The notes below the pieces were generated by a model that saw only the letters and a list, made by a program, of their open reading frames with translations, made no database searches and was not told the origin of the DNA. Below are positions 1-6,888 of a DNA stretch of 10,890 bases, one piece after another (the first letter of the stretch is position 1; every line of letters begins with the position of its first letter). Origin of the DNA: Bryobacterales bacterium (lineage in GTDB: Bacteria; Acidobacteriota; Terriglobia; Bryobacterales; Bryobacteraceae); NCBI GenBank assembly GCA_025462985.1, contig JAOAPP010000526.1, positions 1-10,890 of the forward strand. The letters run 5' to 3'. Both the position numbers and the translations under genes were made by a program.

Positions 1-535
1 CGCGTCTGCGGTTCAGCTTCAGAATGCGGACCTGGAGCTCCCTGCCGAGGTAAGCGTCCATATTATGGATAGGCCGGACCTCAACCTGCGAACTGGGAAG
101 AAACGAGATGATGCCGATATCGAGCGCCAGGCCGCCTTTGATTTTATTTACGACTTTTCCGGTGACCGGAGTGCCTTCCGCCGCTGCTTTTTCCAGGTTT
201 TCCCAGGCGTGACGGCGATGCGCGCGCTCATAGGAAAGCAGAATGTAGCCTTCCACAGGATGACCGCTGCGATCAAACATGACCTCGATGGCGTCGCCGG
301 GCTTCACCGTCGGCCTGCCGTCCACCCAGGGGAATTGCGTGGCCGGAACCAAACCCTCGATCTTGCGTCCGATATCTACGATGACTTCTTTGTCGCTGAC
401 GCTCAGAACGTGTCCGTGGAGAATTTCTCCTTCGGCGTGAGTGACAGGACTCGAGTAATCGTCAAGGAATGCCTGATAGTCCGCACTATCGGCTGTTCCA
501 TCTATCTCAAGGTAATCATCTGCCGGACCGGCCAT
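1..535 (-). CDS. rpsA: 30S ribosomal protein S1, N-terminal part (cut by window edge)
   Basis: Seen: a minus-strand frame open from an ATG at 535 to the window edge, giving 178 residues. Two S1 (OB-fold) repeats are visible: about residues 35-103 (starting EGEILHGHVLSV, with DIGRKIEGLVPA) and about 121-178 (GTPVTGKVVNKIKGG, FLPSSQVEVRP, ending KLNRRR). The linker SYERAHRRHAWENLEKA matches the S1 inter-repeat helix. Known: S1 helps the 30S subunit bind and unfold mRNA; E. coli S1 has 557 residues and six repeats, so roughly two thirds lies outside the window. Start choice: the ATG has its nearest Shine-Dalgarno-like AGGA (549-552) 13 nt away. An in-frame TTG at 544 (three codons earlier) sits 4 nt from the same AGGA and could be the real start. 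A strong promoter and structured leader lie upstream. The identity is near certain; only the first codon is in doubt. Confidence 0.95.
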   Translation of the reverse strand, partial: MAGPADDYLEIDGTADSADYQAFLDDYSSPVTHAEGEILHGHVLSVSDKEVIVDIGRKIEGLVPATQFPWVDGRPTVKPGDAIEVMFDRSGHPVEGYILLSYERAHRRHAWENLEKAAAEGTPVTGKVVNKIKGGLALDIGIISFLPSSQVEVRPIHNMDAYLGRELQVRILKLNRRR

Positions 536-544
536 GTGTCTCAA

Positions 545-663
545 TTTTTCCTGCGGTGGTGGGAGGCTACCACGTAGGTCAGTATCTACCGCACCCTGAA
601 AACAACTGAACTCATGTACGAGAAAGCCTCAAAACGGGCGTCAAATGATTGATAGTTCAGTAC
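545..663 (-). promoter_or_regulatory. Structured rpsA leader, possible autoregulatory region
   Basis: This is the predicted rpsA 5' untranslated region. It begins with a perfect 8-bp inverted repeat (ACTGAACT/AGTTCAGT; plus coordinates 605-612 and 654-661) enclosing 41 nt, so the 5' end of the transcript could fold into a long stem-loop. A second 5-bp hairpin (GTGGT/ACCAC, 556-573) ends 3 nt before the AGGA at 549-552. Known: in E. coli S1 represses its own translation through leader structure. Whether that holds here is inference. No protein-coding signal was found in this stretch. Confidence 0.4.
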
Positions 664-669
664 TTCAGC

Positions 670-698
670 ACTATAGCGGACGCCCAAAATGTTGTCAA
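670..698 (-). promoter_or_regulatory. Strong sigma-70 promoter of rpsA
   Basis: On the minus strand there is a perfect -35 TTGACA (698-693), a 17-bp spacer and a -10 TATAGT (675-670), five of six matches to TATAAT. Transcription should begin near 663-664, leaving a leader of about 120 nt before the rpsA start. This is the best promoter in the window and suits a highly expressed ribosomal protein gene. Confidence 0.85.
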
Positions 699-756
699 CA
701 GCGGCTTGCAACGAATTTACCAGATTCTGCCGTACCCTGGGCGAACGCAATTTGGA

Positions 757-762
757 TATACT
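757..762 (+). promoter_or_regulatory. Possible -10 element of tatA
   Basis: TATACT (five of six matches to TATAAT) lies 36 bp before the tatA ATG, which would place the transcription start near 769 and leave about 30 nt of leader. No recognisable -35 hexamer occurs at 16-18 bp spacing, so this is a weak call. Confidence 0.35.
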
Positions 763-798
763 GAGAGGCACGACAGCGGTACTGTCGGGAGAGAAACT

Positions 799-1002
799 AT
801 GCTAGAAGGACTGCTACAGCCCCAACACCTTTTGATCATTCTGGTGATCGCCCTCTTCGTGTTCGGACCGAAGAAGCTTCCAGAGCTGGGCCAGGGGCTC
901 GGCAAGGGAATTCGCTCATTTCGAGACAGCATGAAGACTGCGACGTCGGAGCCGGAGAAGACCGAAACTCCGCAGGCCACCACCGACACAACCACCAAGT
1001 AA
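799..1002 (+). CDS. tatA: Twin-arginine translocase subunit TatA
   Basis: A 67-residue protein with the TatA plan: a short N-terminus, one membrane helix at about residues 10-22 ([13 protein letters not shown]), the hinge [10 protein letters not shown] (22-31), an amphipathic helix (about 26-45) and a polar, Thr/Glu-rich tail. Known: TatA oligomerises in the inner membrane to form the pore that exports folded proteins with RR signal peptides, working with TatC. No tatC or tatB is in the window, so the gene stands alone here. Start: the ATG at 799 has a good Shine-Dalgarno GGGAGAG (787-793) 5 nt away. The frame is open further upstream, to 649, but that part does not look like protein and crosses the probable promoter. 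Short length and the [10 protein letters not shown] hinge favour TatA/E over TatB. Confidence 0.93.
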   Translation: MLEGLLQPQHLLIILVIALFVFGPKKLPELGQGLGKGIRSFRDSMKTATSEPEKTETPQATTDTTTK

Positions 1003-1024
1003 TTCCTCTCAAAACGGGCATTTC

Positions 1025-1100
1025 AAAAGGCGCCGTCGAAACTCTGCTCGCCTGACGTTTTACATGCAGGCCTGCCAAAGTTTCGGGGCGCCTTTTGCTT
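1025..1100 (+). terminator. Large multi-stem hairpin after tatA, terminator-like
   Basis: Outer arms are a perfect 10-bp inverted repeat (AAAAGGCGCC 1025-1034, GGCGCCTTTT 1087-1096). Inside is a second 7-bp pair (CGAAACT 1037-1043, AGTTTCG 1079-1085), and inside that a 5-bp pair (GCCTG 1050-1054, CAGGC 1067-1071). The outer stem is followed by TTTTGCTTTT, so it can end tatA transcription. The A-tract on the left arm means it could also act on the other strand. At about 72 nt it is much longer than a usual intrinsic terminator. Confidence 0.65.
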
Positions 1101-1333
1101 TTGGTTTCAAGGATCTTGCAACCGCAGGGCAAATTTTGCCTCAGCCGGAAGAAATTGCTCCGCAGGTTCCGCGCTGCACGCTCCTCTGGCGAATCTTGCA
1201 TCTCACGTAAGTCTTTTCCCATGAAGGGCTTATAGACCTTCGTTGGGCGAGGGAGAGGCTGGGTTGGCAAGCTGGCCCCTAAACTGCCTTCCACGTTGGT
1301 ATGCGTAGCTGCTTACGAGCGGCAGACGAAAGA
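1101..1333. other. Gene-free stretch without recognised features
   Basis: Part of the 426-bp gap between tatA and the sigma factor gene. I see no tRNA, riboswitch or coding region with family resemblance. A minus-strand frame (836-1294) is open across it but continues antisense through tatA and resembles no known protein. Small symmetric elements occur, such as GGCAAA-T-TTTGCC (1128-1140) and GAAGG/CCTTC (1223-1241). These are too short to name. A small RNA cannot be excluded by eye. Confidence 0.5.
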
Positions 1334-1350
1334 GCGGTCAACGAGACCGC
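1334..1350. repeat. Short inverted repeat upstream of the sigma gene
   Basis: GCGGTC-N5-GACCGC, a perfect 6-bp hairpin or operator-like element, 20 bp before the GGAACTT box and 78 bp before the start codon of the sigma factor gene. It is not followed by a T-run, so it is not a classical terminator. A protein-binding site is possible but unproven. Confidence 0.4.
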
Positions 1351-1369
1351 CAGTGTTCTTAGCCTTAGC

Positions 1370-1376
1370 GGAACTT
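1370..1376 (+). promoter_or_regulatory. GGAACTT box, possible ECF-type -35
   Basis: The heptamer GGAACTT is the consensus -35 of sigma-E-like ECF promoters and lies 52 bp before the ATG of an ECF-like sigma gene. A -10 at the usual 16-17 bp spacing would fall around 1393-1398, which gives a start near 1403. The sequence there (GCAAGA) matches weakly. It suggests autoregulation, but only half of the promoter is convincing. Confidence 0.35.
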
Positions 1377-1428
1377 ATTCGATAAATAACGCGCAAGAAA
1401 AATTCTTAGGAGCGGTGGAGCGAAATAA

Positions 1429-1983
1429 ATGACAACAGAAGATTACGGCAGAGCATACCAAAAAGGCTTCAATCTTACAGTTCGATTTCTAGTGTCCAGA
1501 GGGCTTTCTTACGATTCGGCCCTGGATACAGCACAGGCGGCTTGGGCAAAAGGCTGGGAGCGCAGGGAGCAGTTGCGGGATCCGAACCTCGTACTGACCT
1601 GGACCAACAGCATCGCTTTGAATATTCATCGAACTTTTTTACGCCGTGAGCCGCAGACGCAGACCCTCCCCGAACTGCAGGCTCCGCCACGAATGAACGT
1701 AGCCGCGATTGACGTGAAGCGAATTCTCAACGAGTGCAAGCCGAACGACCGGGTGGTACTTGAAGGCCACTACATTGAGGGATACAAGGTGCAAGAAATC
1801 GCCCGGCAGCACGGCTGGTCCGAAACCGCTGTCCGGATTCGTCTCCTGCGTGCGAGGCGAAGCGTGGAGCGAAGACTGAGCAGGCCGAAGCAGGCTCGCC
1901 TCCGGAACCTGGCTGAGAAGACCCGAAAGGCACTCGCCACCGCGCTGGATGTTCCGGCCGCCTTTGAAGCAAAAGTAGCGTAG
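1429..1983 (+). CDS. ECF-like RNA polymerase sigma-70 factor
   Basis: A 184-residue protein. Region 2 is at about 13-73: ALDTAQAAWAKGW fits the D-x-x-Q-x-x-F/W-x-K/R-x-W core of region 2.2, and WTNSIALNIHRTFLRR fits region 2.4. Region 4 is at about 94-150, with a helix-turn-helix at 119-150 (YKVQEIARQHGW, SETAVRIRLLRARRS). A basic tail of about 34 residues follows. Known: such factors direct RNA polymerase to stress or envelope promoters. Start: the ATG has GGAG at 1417-1420, 8 nt away. Odd: no anti-sigma or membrane partner adjoins it. It is a single-gene unit bounded by hairpins, with a possible ECF-type promoter of its own. Sequence divergence in region 2 leaves some doubt, and a sigma-like regulator remains possible. 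Confidence 0.78.
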   Translation: MTTEDYGRAYQKGFNLTVRFLVSRGLSYDSALDTAQAAWAKGWERREQLRDPNLVLTWTNSIALNIHRTFLRREPQTQTLPELQAPPRMNVAAIDVKRILNECKPNDRVVLEGHYIEGYKVQEIARQHGWSETAVRIRLLRARRSVERRLSRPKQARLRNLAEKTRKALATALDVPAAFEAKVA

Positions 1984-2007
1984 GTAGTTAATCTCCAAAT
2001 CAACTTA

Positions 2008-2039
2008 GCGGCAGTCTTTTGGGGACTGCCGCGTTTTTG
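2008..2039 (+). terminator. Intrinsic terminator of the sigma factor gene
   Basis: A perfect 9-bp GC-rich stem (GCGGCAGTC 2008-2016, GACTGCCGC 2024-2032) with a 7-nt loop, followed by GTTTTTG. It lies 25 bp after the stop codon. The T-run is on the plus strand only, so it serves this gene and not the convergent glycosyltransferase. Confidence 0.9.
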
Positions 2040-2042
2040 CGC

Positions 2043-3212
2043 TCATGCGCGGGAGGACAGCCTTTGTATTTTCCCGCCTTTCAGCAGGATGTACTTTTCT
2101 CCACGGAACACGATCTTATTTCCAAACCAGGTTGCAATCCAGGTAGCAAAACCGATCGAATCGCGCATGGGATAAAGCCAACACCGCGTTAGCGCTTTGC
2201 GGTCCTTTATGACCCTCCACCCGATTGCCACACTGCGTGTCATGCAATTGGCGACTCCCCAGATAAGCCAGAAGATCGCCAGCGCTCGATGCTCCGCCGC
2301 CAGACCTAAGACGCAGCCCAGGATTGTGAACGGCATGGCGAAAGTGAGGCCCACTCCCACGTGTTCACGCGGGCGAAGAAAGCGGTTGTTTTTCAGCCAG
2401 AGTACCTGATGTCGGAAAGACTCGCCGAAGGAACTGGTCGGAACCACATGTTCCACGACAGTGTCGGACAGAACAACCTTCAGACCCGTTCGGTGCATTA
2501 GATTCCCGAGTGCGAAGTCATCGGCATAATAGAACCCAAGCTCTGCTAATCCACCAATCTGGTCGATGCGCTCGCGCGTCGTGGCGGTCGCGGGGCCGAG
2601 AGCAAAGTCCATGCCGTTGAGCATATTCGCGATCAGCACATTGGACATCAGTTCAACGGACATTCCCAACGCTTCCAGATCAGTCCAGATTCCGCCCAGT
2701 GAAACGCCTCGGTAGAGGCACGTGGCAAGGCCCACTCCTTCTTCTTCCAAGGGCGTGACAACTGATTGGAGGAAGTCCGGTGGAACCCGTACATCGCTGT
2801 CAGTGACGACAATCGTCGGATATCTTGCCTCCGCTATCAAAGCGTTGACGGAATAGGCACGGGCATTCGGCCACTCGGGTTCTCCGCTGGCAATGAGGCG
2901 CGTCGGCACCTCCGGAAATCGCCGGGCAAGACGCCGAACGATCTCTAATGCCGGATCGGTCAGGGTTCGTGCACTGAAAAGCAGTTCAAAATTGGGATGC
3001 TGCTGCTGATAGAACGTCAGCAGATTCTGTTCGAGTCCCGCTCCCTCGCCGTGAACGGGCTTCAAAACGCTTAAAGGTTCGGAAGTGTTCGAACGGCGAG
3101 CGGACCGGCCGCGCTCACGTTTGAAGTGAGACGCGGCCCGAAGTGCGAGAACAGTGTAACCGGAGGAACCGAGCGTACCGGCGATTGCCAGTACCAAGAG
3201 GGCGATCAGCAC
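2043..3212 (-). CDS. Membrane glycosyltransferase, HpnI / GT21 (ceramide glucosyltransferase-like) family
   Basis: A 389-residue protein with an N-terminal membrane helix (about 1-26), a GT-A catalytic domain (about 46-280) and three C-terminal membrane segments (about 287-305, 308-332, 347-365). Family marks: LSVLKPVHG (47-55), metal-binding DSD (138-140), VGLATCLYRG (160-169) and DDFALG (231-236). Known: HpnI adds a GlcNAc unit to bacteriohopanetetrol, and GT21 enzymes glycosylate ceramide; both use a nucleotide sugar at the membrane. The exact acceptor cannot be read here. Odd: where the family has HQ/ELRW this protein has HQVLW (268-272), so the arginine of the (Q/R)xxRW motif is a leucine. 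The start is GTG right after an in-frame TGA, 9 nt past the ndk stop, which suggests translational coupling. No other hopanoid genes are in view. Confidence 0.85.
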   Translation of the reverse strand: MLIALLVLAIAGTLGSSGYTVLALRAASHFKRERGRSARRSNTSEPLSVLKPVHGEGAGLEQNLLTFYQQQHPNFELLFSARTLTDPALEIVRRLARRFPEVPTRLIASGEPEWPNARAYSVNALIAEARYPTIVVTDSDVRVPPDFLQSVVTPLEEEGVGLATCLYRGVSLGGIWTDLEALGMSVELMSNVLIANMLNGMDFALGPATATTRERIDQIGGLAELGFYYADDFALGNLMHRTGLKVVLSDTVVEHVVPTSSFGESFRHQVLWLKNNRFLRPREHVGVGLTFAMPFTILGCVLGLAAEHRALAIFWLIWGVANCMTRSVAIGWRVIKDRKALTRCWLYPMRDSIGFATWIATWFGNKIVFRGEKYILLKGGKIQRLSSRA

Positions 3213-3221
3213 TCACCCGGC

Positions 3222-3641
3222 TTAAAGAAGCTCGACACCACTGAAGAAGAACGGAATCTCCACCGCGGCTGTTTCAGGGGCATCGGAACCGTGAGCGGAG
3301 TTGCGCTCGATGTTTTCGGCGAAGCGTTTGCGGATCGTACCTTCAGCGGCATTCGCGGGGTTGGTCGCGCCCATCACTTCGCGCCACTTTGCGATCGCGT
3401 CCTCGCGCTCCAACGCAAGGACGACCACTGGACCTTCCGTCATGAACGTGACCAGACCGGAGAAGAAGGGGCGATCTTTGTGAACTGCGTAAAAGGCTTC
3501 GGCCTCCGCCTTGCCGAGTGTACGTTTCTTGAGTCCGAGAATGCGGAAGCCGCTCTGCTCAATGATCGTGAGGATTTCGCCGATGTGTCCATTCTTGACA
3601 GCGTCGGGCTTTATAATTGCAAAGGTTCGTTCTAAAGCCAT
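3222..3641 (-). CDS. ndk: Nucleoside diphosphate kinase
   Basis: A 139-residue protein of normal family length. It begins with [12 protein letters not shown] (the beta-1 strand and the lysine at 11 that contacts phosphate), carries [17 protein letters not shown] (91-107) and has the catalytic segment [10 protein letters not shown] with the phosphorylated histidine at 117. Known: Ndk moves the gamma-phosphate between NTPs and NDPs through that histidine, in the cytoplasm. Context: it lies 21 nt downstream of sucD. Pairing with succinyl-CoA synthetase makes sense because that enzyme yields ATP or GTP. Start: the ATG at 3641 gives the standard N-terminus. The Shine-Dalgarno is weak, with an AAGGA about 19 nt upstream overlapping the sucD stop. 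All key residues are present. Confidence 0.97.
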   Translation of the reverse strand: MALERTFAIIKPDAVKNGHIGEILTIIEQSGFRILGLKKRTLGKAEAEAFYAVHKDRPFFSGLVTFMTEGPVVVLALEREDAIAKWREVMGATNPANAAEGTIRKRFAENIERNSAHGSDAPETAAVEIPFFFSGVELL

Positions 3642-3662
3642 TTCCAGTTTGATCTTCGGTCC

Positions 3663-4544
3663 TTAATTCTTGGCGCGGAGCGCTGCCTGCATCTTTTCGC
3701 CCATGAGCGCGGGGGAAGGGCAGACGACGATGCCGGCAGCTTCCATTGCGGTCTGCTTGTCTTCAGCTCTGCCGGCCCCGCCAGAGATGATGGCCCCAGC
3801 GTGGCCCATGCGGCGTCCCGGAGGCGCGGTCTGTCCGGCGATGAATCCTACCACAGGTTTCTTCACCTGCTCCTTCACATATTCGGCCGCGGTCTCTTCG
3901 GCGCTGCCACCGATCTCGCCGATCATGATGATGGCGTGAGTGTCCGGATCTTCGTTGAACAGGCGGATCGCATCGGTGAAGTTTGTCCCGATAATCGGAT
4001 CACCGCCGATTCCGATGCACGTCGATTGACCGATGCCGAGCCTGGTGAGCTGCCCGACCGCTTCGTAGGTGAGCGTTCCGGACCGAGAGACGATGCCAAC
4101 GTGACCGGGCAGATGAATATGGCCCGGCATGATGCCGATTTTCGATTTGCCGGGCGTGATGACGCCTGGACAGTTCGGCCCGATCAGCCGTGTGGCCGGC
4201 TTTGTCTTCAGATAAGCCCAGACGCGAATCATGTCGTTGACCGGAATGCCTTCGGTGATGCACACCACCAGCGGGAGACCCGCATCCGCCGCTTCCATGA
4301 TGGCGTCAGCAGCAAACGGAGGAGGCACAAAAATAACCGTCGCGTTTGCGCCAGTGGCCTGGACCGCTTCTTCCACCGTGTTGAATACAGGCCGATCTAG
4401 ATGCGTCTGACCGCCCTTGCCGGGCGTTGTTCCGCCCACCACTTTAGTGCCGTAGGCGATTGCCTGTTCAGCGTGGAACGTTCCTTCCCGGCCAGTGAAG
4501 CCCTGAAAGAGAAGCTTGGTGTTTTCGTCAATTAATACACTCAT
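3663..4544 (-). CDS. sucD: Succinyl-CoA synthetase, alpha subunit
   Basis: A 293-residue protein of normal family length. The N-terminal CoA-binding Rossmann domain is at about 1-125 ([15 protein letters not shown] 14-28; [18 protein letters not shown] 37-54), then [21 protein letters not shown] (121-141) and the ligase domain. The active-site histidine lies in [10 protein letters not shown] (H248), phosphorylated during the reaction. Known: with SucC it interconverts succinyl-CoA + ADP/GDP + Pi and succinate + ATP/GTP + CoA in the TCA cycle. Its ATG overlaps the sucC stop by 4 nt (ATGA), so the two subunits are translationally coupled, matching their need for equal amounts. ndk follows on the same transcript. 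Confidence 0.98.
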   Translation of the reverse strand: MSVLIDENTKLLFQGFTGREGTFHAEQAIAYGTKVVGGTTPGKGGQTHLDRPVFNTVEEAVQATGANATVIFVPPPFAADAIMEAADAGLPLVVCITEGIPVNDMIRVWAYLKTKPATRLIGPNCPGVITPGKSKIGIMPGHIHLPGHVGIVSRSGTLTYEAVGQLTRLGIGQSTCIGIGGDPIIGTNFTDAIRLFNEDPDTHAIIMIGEIGGSAEETAAEYVKEQVKKPVVGFIAGQTAPPGRRMGHAGAIISGGAGRAEDKQTAMEAAGIVVCPSPALMGEKMQAALRAKN

Positions 4545-5698
4545 TGGGCGAGCCGAACCACCTTCTCCGCGGCATCTTTCATGCCATCGGCAACGGTGAA
4601 ATTGAAGCCTGACTCCTTTAGAATTTTTTGTCCCAGCTCGACGTTGGTTCCTTCCATGCGGATCACGATCGGAATCTTGATGCCGAGTTCCGTAGCTGCG
4701 GAGACCACGCCGTTTGCCAGGGTGTCACAGCGGAGGATGCCGCCAAAAATGTTGATGAGAACCGCCTTAACGCTGGTATCTGACAGAAGAATGCGGAAGG
4801 CGTTCTTGATCTGTTCCTTGTTTGCTCCGCCGCCAACGTCCAGGAAGTTCGCGGGTTGCCCGCCAGCGTACTTGATGATGTCCATGGTGGCCATTGCAAG
4901 GCCGGCGCCGTTGACCATGCAAGCAATGTTGCCGTCCAGTTTGATGTAGTTCAGGCCGAAGCGGGAGGCTTCGACTTCGAGCGGATCTTCTTCGTTGAGA
5001 TCCCGAAGTTCCAGCAGGTCCTTGTGACGGTACAGCGCGTTGTCATCGATGTTGATCTTGGCGTCGAGAGCGTAGACTTTGCCGTCCTTCGTCAGGATGA
5101 AGGGATTGATTTCCGCCAGGGAGCCGTCGATCGCGTCATAGGCTTTCGACAGGGCCACCATCGCACCCGCTGCAGCATTCACGAGGGGCGCCGGAATACC
5201 CATCCCGAATGCCAGCTTCCGCGCCTGAAAGGGTTGAAGAGGAGTGCCGGGGATGAGTTCTTCTTTCAGAATGAGTTCGGGAGTGGAAGCGGCAACCTCC
5301 TCGATCTCCATCCCGCCAGCTTTTGAAGCCATGAAGACCGATCTGCCGGTTGCGCGGTCCAGCACGATGCCTAGATAGAGCTCCCGTTCAATGGGAAGAG
5401 TTTCTTCGATCAGAAGACGCTGGACGACTCGACCCTCGGGTCCAGTCTGATGGGTCACAAGCGTCATGCCGATCATGTGTTTCGCGATCTCGGCGGCTTC
5501 TTCGGCTGATTTGGCGATCTTTACGCCGCCGCCCTTGCCTCGCCCACCCGCGTGAATCTGGGCCTTGACGACGACGCTGCCGCCGATTTTCTTCGCGGCA
5601 GCTTCGGCTTCTTCGACCGTGTAAGCGACTTCGCCACGTGGCACAGGTACGCCGTGGCCGGCGAGGATCGCCTTCGCCTGATACTCGTGAATCTTCAT
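4541..5698 (-). CDS. sucC: Succinyl-CoA synthetase, beta subunit
   Basis: A 385-residue protein (E. coli 388). The ATP-grasp domain fills the first 230 or so residues: [22 protein letters not shown] at the start (motif quoted in part; residues 1-22), [19 protein letters not shown] (42-60) and [19 protein letters not shown] (197-215). The C-terminal ligase domain carries [16 protein letters not shown] and FLDVGGGA. Known: it supplies the nucleotide and succinate sites and pairs with SucD. Start: the ATG at 5698 gives the canonical N-terminus, but no good Shine-Dalgarno precedes it. A 10-bp palindrome occupies that position instead. It heads the sucC-sucD-ndk-glycosyltransferase cluster, and aroF lies 73 nt upstream on the same strand. 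Confidence 0.98.
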   Translation of the reverse strand: MKIHEYQAKAILAGHGVPVPRGEVAYTVEEAEAAAKKIGGSVVVKAQIHAGGRGKGGGVKIAKSAEEAAEIAKHMIGMTLVTHQTGPEGRVVQRLLIEETLPIERELYLGIVLDRATGRSVFMASKAGGMEIEEVAASTPELILKEELIPGTPLQPFQARKLAFGMGIPAPLVNAAAGAMVALSKAYDAIDGSLAEINPFILTKDGKVYALDAKINIDDNALYRHKDLLELRDLNEEDPLEVEASRFGLNYIKLDGNIACMVNGAGLAMATMDIIKYAGGQPANFLDVGGGANKEQIKNAFRILLSDTSVKAVLINIFGGILRCDTLANGVVSAATELGIKIPIVIRMEGTNVELGQKILKESGFNFTVADGMKDAAEKVVRLAQ

Positions 5699-5704
5699 AG
5701 TAAG

Positions 5705-5714
5705 TGAGCGCTCA
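5705..5714. repeat. 10-bp palindrome just before the sucC start
   Basis: TGAGCGCTCA is a perfect palindrome 6 nt upstream of the sucC ATG (minus strand), in the place where a Shine-Dalgarno would be expected. A TCGC-N7-GCGA inverted repeat (5716-5730) sits next to it. It may be a repressor site or a small leader structure; chance is also possible for a 10-mer. Confidence 0.3.
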
Positions 5715-5771
5715 TTCGCGATGGACGCGATAGCTTGAGGCCAAGAGCTAGTCTATCTCGCAGGGGAAAAA

Positions 5772-6806
5772 TCAAAGCGCTCCGACCGGGACACGGCGGC
5801 GAGACCGCAGCAGTTCCGCGATCGCGCGGCACTCGCTGGCCAACTCCGCAAACTCCTCAGGGTCGAGCGACTGGTAGCCATCCGATAGCGCGCGTTCGGG
5901 CGCGGGATGCATTTCCACAATGAGGCCGGCAGCTCCCGCTGCGACCGAAGCCAGCGCCATGGGTAGAACCTTGTCCCGCTTGCCGGTCCCGTGGCTCGGG
6001 TCAACAATGATCGGCAGATGGCTGAGCGTCTTGACGGCTGGAACCACGCTGAGATCGAGAGTGTTCCGACTGTGATCGGCGAATGTACGGACGCCGCGCT
6101 CGCACAAGATGACGTTGTAGTTGCCTTCGGAGAGAATGTATTCGGCGGCCATCAGAAACTCTTCCAGCGTTGAGGACATACCGCGTTTGAGCAGCACGGG
6201 TTTCTTTGCCCGGCCCGCGCGCCGGAGCAGCGAGAAGTTCTGCATGTTGCGTGCGCCGATCTGAATGCAGTCGGCATAGTCCTCGACCAGGTCGATGCTC
6301 TCGGTGTCGACGGCTTCAGTAACGATTCCTAATCCTGTCTGCTCGCGCGCTTCCGCGAGATAGCGGAGACCCTCTTCGCCAAGGCCCTGAAAGCTGTAGG
6401 GAGATGTTCGCGGCTTGTATGCGCCTCCACGAAGCAATTGACCTCCAGCAGCCTTCACGGCCCGTGCGGAGGCGAGAATCTGGTCGCGGCTCTCGACCGC
6501 GCATGGGCCGCCGCAGAGCGCAATCTCCTCACCGCCGACCGGGACGCCCTTCACGAAGACGACCGTGCTCTCGGGTTTGGTTTCGCGACTGACGAGCTTG
6601 TATGGCTTCGAAACCCGAATGGCTTCTGCCACGCCGTGCAGCTGCTCGAACTCGGCGGGGTCCACAGGTCCGCTGTTTCCGGTGATGCCAACCGCGGTGC
6701 GCTGTTCGCCGGGAATAATGTGAGGCCTGAAGCCAAGCACCTGAATGCGCTCGCAAACAAGAGCGATGTCAGCGGGACTAGCCTGAGCTTTCATCACAAC
6801 TAACAT
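5772..6806 (-). CDS. aroF: 3-deoxy-7-phosphoheptulonate (DAHP) synthase, type I-beta
   Basis: A 344-residue protein. A ferredoxin-like regulatory domain at about 1-70 precedes the TIM barrel at about 85-338. Motifs: GGPCAVES (99-106), [18 protein letters not shown] (124-141), IGARNMQNF (183-191), LLKRGM (205-210), [12 protein letters not shown] (269-280), LIVEMHP (295-301) and SDGYQSL (308-314). The metal ligands fall at C102, H272, E298 and D309, the same numbers as in the Thermotoga maritima enzyme, which also has the N-terminal domain. Known: it joins phosphoenolpyruvate and erythrose-4-phosphate, the first step of aromatic amino acid synthesis; the extra domain gives feedback inhibition by Phe or Tyr in T. 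maritima. Start: the ATG has AAAGGA (6816-6821) 9 nt upstream. It is divergent from crcB, with 82 bp between. Confidence 0.96.
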   Translation of the reverse strand: MLVVMKAQASPADIALVCERIQVLGFRPHIIPGEQRTAVGITGNSGPVDPAEFEQLHGVAEAIRVSKPYKLVSRETKPESTVVFVKGVPVGGEEIALCGGPCAVESRDQILASARAVKAAGGQLLRGGAYKPRTSPYSFQGLGEEGLRYLAEAREQTGLGIVTEAVDTESIDLVEDYADCIQIGARNMQNFSLLRRAGRAKKPVLLKRGMSSTLEEFLMAAEYILSEGNYNVILCERGVRTFADHSRNTLDLSVVPAVKTLSHLPIIVDPSHGTGKRDKVLPMALASVAAGAAGLIVEMHPAPERALSDGYQSLDPEEFAELASECRAIAELLRSRRRVPVGAL

Positions 6807-6888
6807 GGTTGGGAGTCCTTTCGCATCTCCCAGCGTACCGGACCGAGGGACCGTCCTGCTGAGTAGGTCACAATAGATTGTTAATTGG

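Noticed and set aside
649..798. Upstream extension of tatA by 50 codons
   Set aside because: It crosses both divergent promoter regions, lacks similarity to TatA, and the ATG at 799 has a proper ribosome site.
628..1019. Repeated CTCAAAACGGGC at 628-639 and 1008-1019
   Set aside because: A 12-nt match between two places in a window of this size is expected by chance a few times; the flanks do not match.
836..1294. 152-codon minus-strand open frame across the tatA-sigma gap
   Set aside because: It continues antisense through tatA, crosses the large stem at 1025-1096 and its product resembles no protein family I know. Most likely a chance open frame.
5731..5750. Hairpin between aroF and sucC as an aroF terminator
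   Set aside because: The stem is interrupted by a bulge and no U-run follows on the minus strand, so termination is not supported.
6807..6888. Fluoride (crcB-motif) riboswitch upstream of crcB
   Set aside because: The conserved GGNGAUGG and CUGAUGACUCCUAC-like elements are not there and the gap is only 82 bp.
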